A DNA stretch of 64,000 bases from Aaosphaeria pasadenensis (Eukaryota > Ascomycota > Dothideomycetes > Pleosporales), in contig JAKLMB010000027.1 in assembly GCA_022813625.1 (NCBI GenBank), forward strand, positions 494,387 through 558,386. The letters run 5' to 3'. The notes below the pieces were generated by a model. It was not told the DNA's origin, searched no databases, and was given only the letters and a program-made list of their open reading frames with translations. Position numbers and translations under genes: made by a program. Positions 1-10,880 of this stretch are shown here, piece after piece; positions within the stretch are counted from its first letter, which is position 1, and each line of letters begins with the position of its first letter.

Positions 1-197
1 AACAAAACGAGCCCAACCAAATCTAGCTAGCGCCGCCTTGTCCATGGTTTGGTTCAAGAACCATCACTGCATCTTTTTTTAGAGGCAAAGTGACATCAGT
101 CCCCGTCGTATTACAACTTGCACGATATATCTTCATCAAATGGACAAGTTCCTAACCGTTTTCGACTGCCAATGATAACGGGTTTGTTCAATCCTCT

Positions 198-836
198 ATG
201 GCGCCGCGCGATCATACACACAAACTCCTATCTCAGCAGAACTATCGCTTCTTCAAGCTGCAGTATTCCGCGTCCTATTCACCGTTCATACAGAGCCCTA
301 TACTGAGCGATTTCAAACACCCCTTACACCCTCTCCTTAAACGAACTGAAGAGCAACGGGAGGGAAAAGGTCTTTGGTGGCACGTCACCACGAATTTCGA
401 GTCGTCGAAAACGAAGGTCGTTCGATCATGGTTGCGCCGGCGCTTACACAATGCGTTTCTAGAGGAATTGAAGGAACGGGATATTACTGAGGATGGTACA
501 ATATTGCGTATGAGCGATTATCTCAAGGGTCTCTCGGGGCTGCAGAAGGCATTAGAAGCGGGCCAAGTAGTCACCCTCACGGGCTCGATCAGGATGCAAG
601 CTCAGAACACACTCGTGACAGCCAAATATGCAGAGGTGAGAAGGGAAACGGGAAGTCTTGTGGATGCACTTTTGAAAATTAGGAATTCCACCCTTCCTCG
701 ATCGCCTCAGCAAGCAACCAGAAGAGGACCCCAGACACAAGGAGGAAAAGTACCTCCTTCAAAACAGCTGTTCGGGTCAATTATGCCAGTTGCTACCCAT
801 CCAGCACGGAAAAGCACCAACGAAAACATGAAATGA
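198..836 (+). CDS. uncharacterised basic fungal protein, 212 aa
   Basis: Single-exon open reading frame. I do not recognise the family. The N-terminal 45 residues are rich in Ser, His, Tyr and Lys. A central block begins with GLWWHVTTNFESSKTKVV at about residue 58 and continues with an Arg-rich helix (SWLRRRLHNAFLEELKER), and a second ordered block contains LVTAKYAEVRRETGSLVDAL. The C-terminal 50 residues are low-complexity and basic. The central block reads like real protein (amphipathic helices, few rare residues), so I take it as a gene. It converges tail-to-tail with the methyltransferase gene. The first Met is not certain, because an upstream exon joined by splicing cannot be excluded. 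A mitochondrial or nucleic-acid-binding role would fit the basic charge but is only a guess. Confidence 0.6.
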   Translation: MAPRDHTHKLLSQQNYRFFKLQYSASYSPFIQSPILSDFKHPLHPLLKRTEEQREGKGLWWHVTTNFESSKTKVVRSWLRRRLHNAFLEELKERDITEDGTILRMSDYLKGLSGLQKALEAGQVVTLTGSIRMQAQNTLVTAKYAEVRRETGSLVDALLKIRNSTLPRSPQQATRRGPQTQGGKVPPSKQLFGSIMPVATHPARKSTNENMK

Positions 837-1495
837 TGACAGGTGGGCATTCACGTAACGTCAAATATTACGCTTGCCATTGTTGGAGCAATGGGGCGTA
901 TAATGAATACTAGTGCCCAATTTAGCCTTCCACGCTCATATCGTCGTGCTACCGACTTTCATAAACTAGTTATAGGCATGATACCCTCAGGAAAGGTGCT
1001 GAAGCGTGGGCACTGTACCGTACATGGATTTGGCAGCATACAAGATAGAAGACCACAAGAGAAATAACACGATAACAATTTAATATTAAAAAAAGCAGGT
1101 GCATGATATGTATAAGCAATACCATCTACGTTCATTCTTACTGTGTCAGAGCAATGTCATGTGGTGCAACTTTGAGTTCACTTTCCATGATTCATCTGGA
1201 GTGCATCTGGACCCCTCCTAGGCGCTGTGCTGGTACTTCCGCTTGGAAGATCTATTGAGTCGAGCTATTGACGAAAGAATGCTGGATTTGTACTATACAA
1301 TACTATTCCTGAAACATCTAAATATATCCACAAGGAGTTGTAAGGAAGCCATTGATGAGATTATCAATTTTCATCTACCTATAAAGATTCTATGAATCTT
1401 CAACACGCCATCCCAAATTCCATTCCGTTGAATGAGAAAAACGATTAAAACCTCTTCCCTATACAATTAGAGAGCTTAATACCCCAGATATATCG
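837..1495. other. intergenic, convergent 3' ends
   Basis: AT-rich spacer between two convergent genes. It holds only short ORFs (the longest, at 843-1067, lacks any recognisable feature) and A-rich stretches, for example at 1080-1095, that could serve 3'-end formation. I see no gene here. Confidence 0.6.
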
Positions 1496-2488
1496 TCACA
1501 GCTCGGATTTATCAATAGTCTCATCAAGAGGCCTCCTACCCCTTGCAAACAGAATAGTCCTCCAGAGCTTCTTCCCTGCGAACTGCATATAAACCCTCTC
1601 CTTCATAGTGATAACATCCACATCAATAAGTCCAGCATCGGTGAAGAATTTCTTCACACCCTCGATTGTGAAGGACGGTACAACAATCGAGTTACTCATG
1701 ACCTTTGTCGATGCCCCCGCAACGCCATGCTCCATTCTTTCCTTGTCTTCCTTGTGGTCGATTTCATCATGGTGATGGTGGTGATCATGATGTTGATGAC
1801 CGTGAGAATGCTTAGAATCGTGGCCTTTGCTGTGGCCAGAGTGGTCGTGGTAATGAATGTGACCGGTATGATCGCCTTCTGAAGCTGGGATTGGATTTCC
1901 CTCTTCGTCTGCCTTCAGATCACCTCCCTCTAAGAAGTCAGTAATGATAAGAATGCCCCCAGGCCTGAGACGGTCCTTCAGACGTCGCGCAGACTCTGTG
2001 ACATCCTCAAAGTGATGAAAGCCGAACCCGACCGTTGCAAGATCAAAGTTGTGGTACTCTGGCTTTTGCAGCTCGCTTGATTGCTCATCAGAAAAAATGT
2101 TTCCAAGGACAGCTTTGATCTTGGATTCGGGTAGCTCTGCCGCCTGGGCCCTCGCATTGTATGTAGCGACCATGTTTGGCGCGATGTCGATTCCACGGGT
2201 AACAGTGACATAGGGAGCAAATATGCGAGACATCAACCCAGGTCCGCAAGCATAGTCCAGGAGACTGATTCCATTGGAAGATGATCCAGAGACTTCGGTA
2301 AACGGAAGGCCGACCCAATCAAGGTGTTCGTGAATAAAAGCTGTGGTCTGGTTGTTGACCTTGGCAAACCAAGGTTTGCTATCGTAGGCATCGGCAATGA
2401 GGCTTAGAGGGCGTCAGTACAGGATTGAATGAGAACTGGGTAGTCCAACATACTCGAAATATTTTTTATTTGCCTCCGCGAGCGACAT
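1496..2488 (-). CDS. class I SAM-dependent methyltransferase with His-rich insert
   Basis: Two exons, 2488-2454 and 2402-1496, joined over a 51-bp intron (GTATGT..AAG) give 313 aa. The N-terminus reads MSLAEANKKYF then DLIADAYDSKPWF, typical of UbiE/Methyltransf_11-like enzymes. Motif I (LDYACGPG) lies at about residues 60-67, an acidic motif II (GIDIAP) follows, and the post-I region ends in RPGGILIITDF (motif IV area). The C-terminal KKFFTDAGLIDVDVITMKERVYM is the usual last strand region. Residues about 190-237 form an insert with 19 His among 48 residues (HDHHHHHDE core), which could bind metal. Substrate unknown; cytosolic, with no signal peptide. It is transcribed in the same direction as TYW3 but has its own promoter. 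Confidence 0.85.
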
Positions 2489-2875
2489 GATGAAAGGCTA
2501 TAGCAAGCAGCAACGACGGAAGAATTTGGATATGAAAAAGGCTTCTTTTGGAGCTATATGGCTGAAAGATGATTTTGGTCGATGTGATGAGGAATTGTTG
2601 ATCTAATGCCCTGACTTTGACTTTGCATGCGCCCTTTATAGCCTTGATCAATAGAAGTATGTGAAGTCGTGATTCAATGTTGCCTACTACTTTGATTCTC
2701 TCAAGTCGCCGGTCGTCTCGGAGAGTTTTGCTGATTGGCTGAAATGGCTCCGCGTATGGCCAGGGCCAACCTCGTCCATACTTGTTCTGGGTTTAGCTTA
2801 TTGATCAATATGTTGCGCATTTGTCCGCGCCGGACGATGTACACATCAGCTAAACAGAGGAGTATACCGTGTTGA
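2489..2875. promoter_or_regulatory. methyltransferase upstream region / TYW3 3' flank
   Basis: 387-bp non-coding spacer upstream of the methyltransferase ATG. It includes the likely 5' leader of that gene and the 3' end of TYW3. The TGGCTGAAATGG..TTGATCAATA stretch has no motif I can assign. No ORF resembles a protein. Confidence 0.45.
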
Positions 2876-3854
2876 CTATGATGTTTCGATGATTTGAGAA
2901 GATTCGGTCTCTGCTATCAGAGCACGTTGCCTAGCAAGTCCTTCTTCCCGTTTTCTTTGTCTCCGAAGTTCCGGGTCCTCCCAACTCAGCTTAGATGATT
3001 TGGTTTTAGAACGCAAACCACTCGAATCTGCTTCTGGTTCGTATTGCTCTAGGAGAGCCCTGCGAAACCGTGCTATCCTGTCCATATTCGTCTTGAATCG
3101 CTCATTTGCGATGTTGAACATGGCGCGGAGATATGCCTCGTCCACCATGGCAACGTTCTCGTCATGTTCATTCTGATACCCAACAATTGTATCGAATGAA
3201 TATCCAGCCGAGCGAACGGCAACCATAGGGTTCGACTCTCCCAGCTTCGTGGGGTTCAAGCTCACTGCACCGCTTTCCCGAAAGCCTGCGCTTAGCGATG
3301 CCGATGTGACTCGTTGAGCGTGGTCAATTGATGCTGTCAAGATGTGCAAGATCTAAGCTACTTTTCAACGATGTTCTAGATGGTCCTGTGATAGTAATAC
3401 ATACCATGGGCTCGAACTTAACATGGATGTAACTGCAGTTGGAGCTGGGCTTCTGCATGGGAGAACTAGGTACAGATAAATTGAGCAAAGACATGAGATT
3501 GGAATCTTGGTCAAATTTTGACATGTCGACGGGTTCATGGGATATGAAAAGCCATGAACCTCCGCCTTTGCCTCCGGGTCCAGCGTTGGCACTTGGTGCA
3601 CTAAGATCCTTGAGGCCTTCTGTTGATTCTGTTGACGTGGCGCCCTTTTTCTTTCCTTCAAGAAAAACACTGACTCGTCCTGAGCAGCTGCTAGTAGTTA
3701 CTAGGCCATCCAAGCGATTGATATCAGATATCAAAGGTCGTATTGGCTCATCCACCGACCCTTTGGGGGAGAGATCATGATACTCGCCTTCGGGTACACC
3801 AAGCTGTTCCAGAATCTGACGTTTCTTCGTCTCGAAACGAGTTTGCGCAGCCAT
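2876..3854 (-). CDS. TYW3: tRNA wybutosine-synthesizing protein 3
   Basis: Two exons, 3854-3405 and 3352-2876, with a 52-bp intron (GTATGT..TTAG) give 308 aa. TYW3 is the SAM-dependent N4-methyltransferase step in making wybutosine at position 37 of tRNA-Phe. The family signature is clear: LSPKGSVDEPIRPLISDIN at about residue 30, then TTSSCSGRVSVFLEGKKKG, then GGSWLFISHEP. The splice junction restores KFEPM-ILHILTASIDHA, matching the conserved FEP-x-ILH motif, followed by ASLSAGFRESG and MVAVRSAGYSFDTIVG. The Lys/Arg-rich C-terminus (RRQRKREEGLARQRAL) is variable in the family. Cytosolic. It is divergent from the DUF2461 gene, with 211 bp between the start codons. Confidence 0.95.
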
Positions 3855-4065
3855 GGTTGTATTATTGGCGGTGATGCATACCCTTAACCTGCAGATGAAA
3901 TGAGCCTGAATTTTGGTGTATCTGTGTTAACGCGAGCTAGCGCGGAGACCTGGACTAACGTCATGAAAGCTAACGGTCCGTGCACATGTATGACTGGGGA
4001 AGCAATGGCAACGTCCAACCATAAACAAATGGATCAACGCGTCTATCGAGTTGCAACACGACAAA
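3855..4065. promoter_or_regulatory. divergent promoter TYW3 / DUF2461
   Basis: The two start codons are separated by only 211 bp, so the promoters must overlap. ATTGG (an inverted CCAAT box) lies at 3864-3868 and ACGCGT at 4037-4042. No clear TATA box is visible, as is common in fungal housekeeping genes. Confidence 0.55.
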
Positions 4066-7000
4066 ATGGCGAGACCATCGGTTAGAACTACTGCAGCTTC
4101 GGGCGCAAGGAGTACATCCAAGCGTCCGGCACCTGAAAAGGCCACCCCTACTCGCCAATCGAAGAGAAGTAGGACCACTCCTGCGAAGCACACGTATGCT
4201 GAGCCAGATTCCAATGAAGACGAAAATGACAAGTCTACTTCTCCCGATGAGGGAAATGAAGGCGATAGTGGTTCTGACTTCTCGGATGGCGATGCCGAGG
4301 ACCCCACGCCTGAGTCACCATCTGAGGTCACAGATAGCGACGATAATGTTACAACACCGCAAACATCTGGCCGGGGTCAACGTGCAAAGCATGCAAAGCA
4401 GATTTCTCTTCCCGTACACAAGAAGAAATCTAAAGAGAAAGAGCTGTGGGAGCCAGGGTCTAAACTCGAAGTCGGAACACAAGTCATCATCAAGAAGCCA
4501 AAAGCAAGGGAAGCAGGAGATACACCATACACAGATCATTCGATTCATCCAAACACGATGCTCTTCCTGCAGGATATTGCCGCCAACAACGATCGACAGT
4601 GGCTCAAATGTAAGGAAATCTCTGTTTTGTCATAGTTCTTGACCCACCCGAGTGAGTCTTGTGCATGAGGGTAGGCCTTAGATGACACTATTGCGTTTGA
4701 TCATCCCTTTTCACATGCATCTATAGCTAACGAGTGGCTTCAGTGCATGATCCTGATTATCGAATGGCCCTCCAAGATTTCAACAGCTTTCTTGAGAAGC
4801 TCACCGATCAAATCACTTCTATAGACGAGACTATTCCAGAGTTACCAGTCAAAGACATTGTGTGCATATTGAATCTCTGTGAAGAATATAGGAAGAGCTA
4901 ACACAGAGCAGATCTTTCGTATCTATCGGGGTGGGTACTTCTGGATTGTCCAGATGAATGGTTAGACTAAGGAACATAGATGTTCGATTTTCAAAAGATC
5001 AGACTCCATACAAGGTAAGTTCGCAAGACCCAACTATGCGACTTCGATATTTAGTCGGGTGTTTTTGGATGTTATAAAGAATTGATTGGTGGACGTAGAC
5101 GCATTTCTCTGCTGCTTGGTCACGAACAGGCCGTAAGGGGCCTTATGCTGCCTACTATGTACAGGTGAAACCTGGTGGTGGGAGCTTTGTTGGTGAGTGA
5201 CTTTATCTTTTCGTCCTCTATGACACGCATTTTACCACGGACGAGCCTCGAAATCCAAATTACTGGAGTTTCTGTCAAGGCAGTACAGCATCATCTACGG
5301 ACCGACCTTCCGTAACGAGAGACGCTGCCTGAAAATCGTCGGAGGATTCGCTTATGCTGGAGATACAGCGGAACTAGCGGACCGTTGCGAAATCTCGTCA
5401 CTCCCGGCGCCTGCGAGGGATCCAATAACTCGCACGATATAGGTACACAAATTGCAGGAAAGCGACTGCTCGCATGCGCCATATGTGGGGTTGGTCGCGT
5501 AGTTGCTGCTTTGGCGCTTATGTTACCGCGAGAATTCGTTACTAGATCCCTGCGTATGTGACGGCTGTACGCCCAACCTCTACAACCACTGTCCTATTCG
5601 GGCAATTACCTCTGTGAGCAACGTTAAAGGTCCGCGGCATCGTTAAGCTTCCTTGCGCTTGGAGCGGATTCAACTTACACCTAAAATGCCAAAACCTAGG
5701 TGTATCTGATTCATTGCCCTGCAACATAACGCTACACCACGGCTGCACTTGAGCATAAGGATGATGCACAGTCAAGGAAAGTCTTTGCCTCTTCCGGTTG
5801 GCTTCCGGTGCACACTCGTTCGAGATCCAGAGATACTACCCAGGATTCCGGAACACCCGTCGCTTTCCCGTCTAGATGCTCCCCCGATAACATTCATACT
5901 GTGGCTCAATTGCGGTGGAGTATGGTGGCATAGTGTGCATGTCGGTCTACACCGCCGATCCAGTAAGAACCTCATTCGTAGGGAATCACGAGGTCTGTGA
6001 AACTTCGACAGCATGGGGGTAGCAGACAGCACCTCCGTTATCTCGATACCCAGACCGAAGGAAACATGTACCTGAAGCCGCTGTTTCGTGGCGAACAAAT
6101 ATTTGGTTATACGGCATATCCAACCCAATCTTTCACCGTCTAGGCCGCATGGCTTCACGTCGCCACTTCATGGTATTCAGTCATGCTAGAGAACCTTGCC
6201 AAGCGCTTTTCGTCAAGACGCTGCACATCGTCGTACACATTTATGCAGATCAAAGCTAACAATTTTGGCAGGAGGGGGGCTATGGCAACCCGAAGCCAAT
6301 GCGCTGAGTCTCATTCGGCGTGACATCGATCGAAAGCCTCACAAGATCAAACGTGTTTTGAATAACCCGGGGGTTCGAAAGGCATTCTTCGGCGGTATCG
6401 GGGATGGCGAGAAGAAAGCTGTGAAGGCATTTGTCAACCAAACCTCGAATAAGGAAACTGCGCTCAAGAACCATCCTAAAGTAAGTGGTCTATCTCGTTT
6501 GACCTGTTTTGAATCGTACCTGCCACACAAGCATGCAACAGTGAAGCTTGTCCGTCCACATGGATGACTTCTAGTCATTCTAGACAAGTCCCCACATTGA
6601 GGCTCCCTGATGAACGTGGGTCAATCTGTCCTAAGCAGTTTCACACACAACGAGATTTGCAGTGTGGCCGATTGTAGCATGCATCATGACGGAGAACTTC
6701 ACAAAATGTAATAAGACGAAGGTATCTTCTCATAGAGGAGAGTGCGGTCACATCCGCTGGATACGGAACGGATCATCTAAAGCGGACCCGGGGAATGTTC
6801 TTGCATTTCAGCAGGAATGCAGGACCCCGCACCAGCCTATTCAACGAACACTATGTACTTGGTGAAAGAACCGTGGAGAGCGTCCTTCTTCCGTCACTCG
6901 TTCAGATACGTAAAGCACTATTGGATAACCAGATCCAGTCCTTGCTAGTCAGGCAGATCTGTTGGTTGAATACTGTGGCACTCATTAGATAGGGTTGAAC

Positions 7001-8042
7001 TGGTTCTTTTCGACTAGTTTACAGTAGCAAAGTAACACCACAGACGGACAGCAACCGGTGAAGGGCCGGCTGAATAGCAGCGATGCCAGGGTCTGGCTCA
7101 CCGTTTTCATGCTGGGTCACCTCTACCACCTGTCCCTTCAGGGCGGCAACTGTATCTGATATGGATTGACCCCACCACAAGGACAACCAAGACATAGGCG
7201 TCATGGTCATACGGTGGATGTCTCATGAATGGCGTGTATCATCATTGATGCAGGAAGAAATGTTCCGATATTGCAGGCAGACAATTTTTGGACAAAGTCA
7301 GTGGTTGGAACGAAGTAGCTGATGAATGGGCCCTAGGGATACGAAAAAGACCACAAGGACATCGAACTCCTTCGTCTCCGAAGTTTCACACTTGGCACCC
7401 GATTGCCTGACCATGAGATCGTAGGCGCGAAGGGCCTGGACCGCATCGTTCAGCTGGTCGGCGATATGGTACCCTTTGTAAGTTTTTTCTTCTCACCCTT
7501 CTCCCTTGGGCCTCGGGGATCCTTCCATTCCTTCTTCTTTGTCCTAGGCAGTCGTTAGCCCGAGTATCCAGGGACCGGTACCATCCATCTGCACTGAGGA
7601 GCGGCGCGAGGCCCGACGCCCATGGCGGACGGAAAGGACGCGGGAAGTGGCTCTCGAGAGCTGGCATGCACAATGACCCCTGGTGCAACGAGAGGCGATG
7701 CGACGCAAACCTACGTACGTCGTTGTGTCTGCATCCTTGACGAAAAGACCAACGGGGTGTTGTGTTGGTTCTGCTCGGGCAATTTACGTGCAATGAGCTG
7801 CGGCGCGAGAGGGTCATATTTTCATTTTGCATCATTCGGGACACACTTGTGGGATAGTGCCGCCGTACCTCCCGTCCATCGTGCTTTAGGATATTCGAAG
7901 GACGAGCCCGCCCGGCGCTAACTTTGCGAGGCAGATCACCTATCTCAACAGCGTCGTCATGCCTGACGAGGAGACTGACGATCCAGACGACTCCAATGGC
8001 GAGGAGGATGAAGAGGATGAGGATGTGGAAGCAGATGATTAG
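4066..8042 (+). CDS. DUF2461 domain protein with three inflated introns
   Basis: Eight exons: 4066-4609, 4744-4859, 4912-4930, 4980-5014, 5099-5192, 6272-6480, 7337-7477 and 7935-8042, giving 421 aa. Residues 1-150 are Ser/Thr/Lys-rich then acidic and probably disordered. The DUF2461 (TIGR02453-type) domain starts near residue 160 (FLQDIAANNDRQWLK) and continues through HDPDYRMALQDFNSFLEKLT, IFRIYRDVRFSKDQTPYK, THFSAAWSRTGRKGPYAAYY, VQVKPGGGSFVGGGLWQPEA, NPGVRKAFFGG and DIELLRLRSFTLGTRLPD. The tail after YLNSVVMPDEE is strongly acidic. Molecular function is unknown in the family. Introns 1-4 are 134, 52, 49 and 84 bp, but introns 5-7 are 1079, 856 and 457 bp. All exon joins keep the frame and restore conserved residues, so the gene seems intact despite the insertions. 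The alternative Met at 4051 adds five residues. Confidence 0.85.
5216..6205. mobile_element. putative 990-bp insertion in intron 5 of the DUF2461 gene
   Basis: The 9-mer CTTTTCGTC occurs at 5207-5215 and again at 6206-6214. Removing the 990 bp between them plus one copy leaves an 80-bp intron, the size of its neighbours, with donor GTGAGT, branch-like GCTAAC and acceptor GGCAG intact. A 9-bp direct repeat fits a target-site duplication such as those of Mutator-like DNA elements. I could not find terminal inverted repeats or a transposase; the largest ORF inside (128 aa, minus strand, 5772-6158) is not recognisable. It could be a non-autonomous or decayed element. Base composition is balanced, with no sign of heavy C-to-T (RIP) decay. 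Confidence 0.45.
6481..7336 (+). other. 856-bp intron 6 of the DUF2461 gene
   Basis: Starts GTAAGT directly after the codon for the Lys of KNHPK and ends CCCTAG before GGATACGAA, joining KNHPK to GYEKDHKDIELL. It is about tenfold longer than the first four introns. No ORF inside resembles a known protein, and I found no direct repeat long enough to mark an insertion. Confidence 0.65.
7552..7934. mobile_element. possible 383-bp insertion in intron 7 of the DUF2461 gene
   Basis: AGGCAG occurs at 7546-7551 and 7929-7934; the second copy is the present 3' splice site. An intron running from 7478 to 7551 would be 74 bp long with a pyrimidine-rich end (TTCTTTGTCCTAGGCAG), which is a normal size and ending. 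A 6-bp repeat alone is weak evidence. Short GTTAGC/GCTAAC inverted matches lie near both ends. Confidence 0.3.
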
Positions 8043-9367
8043 GACTAGTGGGGCTTTGGTAAGGGAAAGGACAGCCAGAACCGAAAAGAATATTGAGCCA
8101 TTGGGGAGAACAGGGGAGAGAACAGTACATCAGATTAGGCGGGAGTTTTTACACTATGCTTGGATTTGATTTGATTTGATTTGGTCTAATTTCTTTTTTT
8201 GTTCATCCACCCATTTATCAAGGACCATGCACGGCAGAGAAAGCCTTGTCAGTATGCATTTCCTGACACGAAATTGGCGTCCAGAACATTTTACCTCAAT
8301 ACACAATAGATTAGCCAGAATTCTATCTGTCTTGTTCGGCATAAGAGTTGGTTTTCCTCATCGGTGAGGAATGATAGAATATCCATTGGTGGGAATTATT
8401 GGAGGGAAAGATGAAAGTATAAATTCCCGATCCGTACCAAGTTTATGCCGGTACGGGGCGTAAAAGGTGATGTCTTATATGCAAGTACCTGGCGAGAGGC
8501 GATTGAGGTCTTGGGCGCATAGCAGAAAACGCAAAAGGGGATTCTCGCTCTTGCGAAGCCCCGGCCCCACGGGCCTGAGAGATTTTGCGGTTAACACAGC
8601 AAGGGATAGGAAATTGGTTGGAGCTGCCTCGGTCGGTAGTGAATGAGCTTGCTAGCAAGGGGAGAGCACTCTCGACCGCTTCAAGCGCGCGCCGGGTGCT
8701 GGACGAAGATCCAATGGGAAGAGACAGCGGCGGCAAGCGGCAGGATGTGAGATTTTGGGAACGGGATATTGGGATCTGAGGATCAAGGTGTGTAGGGTAT
8801 TGCTGTGTGCGTGTTGGGACACTCGCTGAATGCGGTTGTAAGATGATGAGGGGAGGGAGGGGTGTGTCGGTAGTGGCGCTGACTGGCGCATATAGCGGAA
8901 GAAAGGACGATGCCAGACAGTGCACGACAAGGGCTTGGTATGTGTAGACTTTAGGGGTTTGTATTGCGTGTGTTCTGTAGTGTTTCATGTATGGTATGTA
9001 TGGAAATATGTGAAGACGGGCGTAGGTAGGAGGCACGGATGAGGCACAGATAGCTGGAGTTAGTGGACTGTCTATACAGACGAAAAAGATGTAAGTTCGA
9101 GTACATCAGGCAGCCATGAGAAGACGGCTAAAACGACACCTAAACTAATAGTCGTAGTATGGTTGGAAGAAAGATAGACTAGACTGGTCATTTGGACAGT
9201 AACAAGAATGTCAGCTTTGAGGGAAGGGTAAAACGATGGTGAACGGTAAGTGTAAGGAATTGTGGCACCTGTGCTACCGAGTCGAGTGTATGATTGTAGC
9301 TGACAGTCGAGTCGAGTCGAGCCGTGAGTAAGTAAGTAAGTAAAAAAAAAAGTTGAGCAATTAGCTT

Positions 9368-9430
9368 GATGGTGGTGGTGGTGGTGGTGATGGTGATGAT
9401 GATGGTGATGATGGTTATGGTGGTGGTGTG
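9368..9430. repeat. (GGT/GAT)n microsatellite
   Basis: Imperfect trinucleotide tract of GGT with GAT variants; its minus-strand translation is poly-His, which explains a false ORF. A GAGTC/AAGT repeat and an A9 run lie just upstream at 9306-9350. Confidence 0.9.
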
Positions 9431-10825
9431 GAGTGGTATGGTATGGCATGTGTTGTTAACCTAAACCTACCATGCCCATGCCATGCCATGCTACCTAAGA
9501 AAGTCTGAACGGCGCAAAACGTTAGTCGCTCCACTCACAGCGCACGCTTAGATAGCACGACACACGCCATGCATACGGATTCAGTCATGTGACGAGCTAA
9601 AACGTGGTGCACGGCTCGAATATGAGCTAAAACGGGTAAGGGCCGGACAGGGGCGGCCTCCGAGAGACAACCCACAAATGCCACAAACCATCATCTCCCC
9701 TCTCCAGTCTCTCTCTCCCTTCATTTTTCCCTCCCTTCCCTCCCCAGTGAATGATCCGTCCATGATCCAACCCGTCTCGCGCTATGCTCATAGCAATGCT
9801 ACTACGACGTGTCTAATTGATTACTACTGTACGGTCCACGTACACTAGAAATGTGCCTTCTCCGTGGACCATATCCCATTGTACCGACACAGGTTACAGG
9901 TACATTTCAGACGGCCCGCCTTTACTGCCCGTCCCCATGCTGCTGCTCCTCATGCTAATGATGCCGCTAATTCGGACTACTGTGCTGTGTAGAACGTCTG
10001 TTTTCAGTAAACAGCCACAGCCTCTTCCCATCGCCAGCAGACGATGTCTTGTGTACAAGTAATCATGCTCCCACTCTTGTCGGCTGATTCATTAGGCTGC
10101 CCAGCTGCCCTTACCATTCTGATTCTGTTGTCTTGTTGGCTCGCTCGATATGCTAGCTTTTCTTCCCTACTGGCATTGTCCTTGTCTGGCCTTCCAACAC
10201 CCCTAACGCAACCCACACCCACACAGTGGCACACACACACATACGCACACAACGAAACGAACAATAATCGGTGCGCCTCCACCACGAGTCCACTCCAATC
10301 CCAACCCTCCGCCCGTCCAAACGAACCCATCGAAGCGAAGCGAGGGCGACGACGCCTTTTTTCTTTCTTTCCTTCCCGCCCATGCATCTCATTTGTCGAT
10401 CGCTAGCTGTATCCCAACGTTTGTTCTGCCCCCTTTTCGTGCCACACACCCTTCTTCGCTCTCGTCATCGCCTTCGTCACCATCATTTCACGGTGCCTCC
10501 GTCTTTGCCTCCGTCTTCGCAATGATCCGCATCTACCCTCCAGTTGCCGTGACTCCAGCAGCAGTACAAGCTGAAACATGCCATGCTTACTCTTCCCTGG
10601 GGCAAGGACAGCGCATCATCCTCCCTCCGCACACGCCGGGGTCCTCTGCCGAGACTGAGATTGATTGTTCCGATCAGCTGCTCCCCACAGCCTGTACCCT
10701 GGTCTTCCCAGGCCTGTAAGTCACAGCAGGCCGCGACGGGCCGGGGCGCTCACTCGTTCGAGCGCATGGGTGCGATGGACTGTCCGCCTAGCATGGCCCA
10801 CTCTCTCGCTCCCAGCCTGGATGCA

Positions 10826-10880
10826 CTGTACTGTGCTGTGCTGTGCCGTGCTGTGCCGTACTGTGCTGTGCTCTGTCCAG
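10826..10880. repeat. (CTGTG)n imperfect repeat
   Basis: CTGTGCTGTGC units with single-base changes (CCGTG, TACTG). Confidence 0.85.

Noticed and set aside
5216..6205. RIP-mutated transposon
   Set aside because: Repeat-induced point mutation would leave AT-rich DNA with many TA sites; this insert has balanced composition.
8443..9036. 197-codon minus-strand ORF
   Set aside because: Pro/Ser/Thr/Arg-rich without conserved blocks; the region also opens in other frames, as in random GC-balanced DNA.
9072..9449. Poly-histidine protein on the minus strand
   Set aside because: It is only the translation of the GGT/GAT microsatellite at 9368-9430 plus unrelated flanks.
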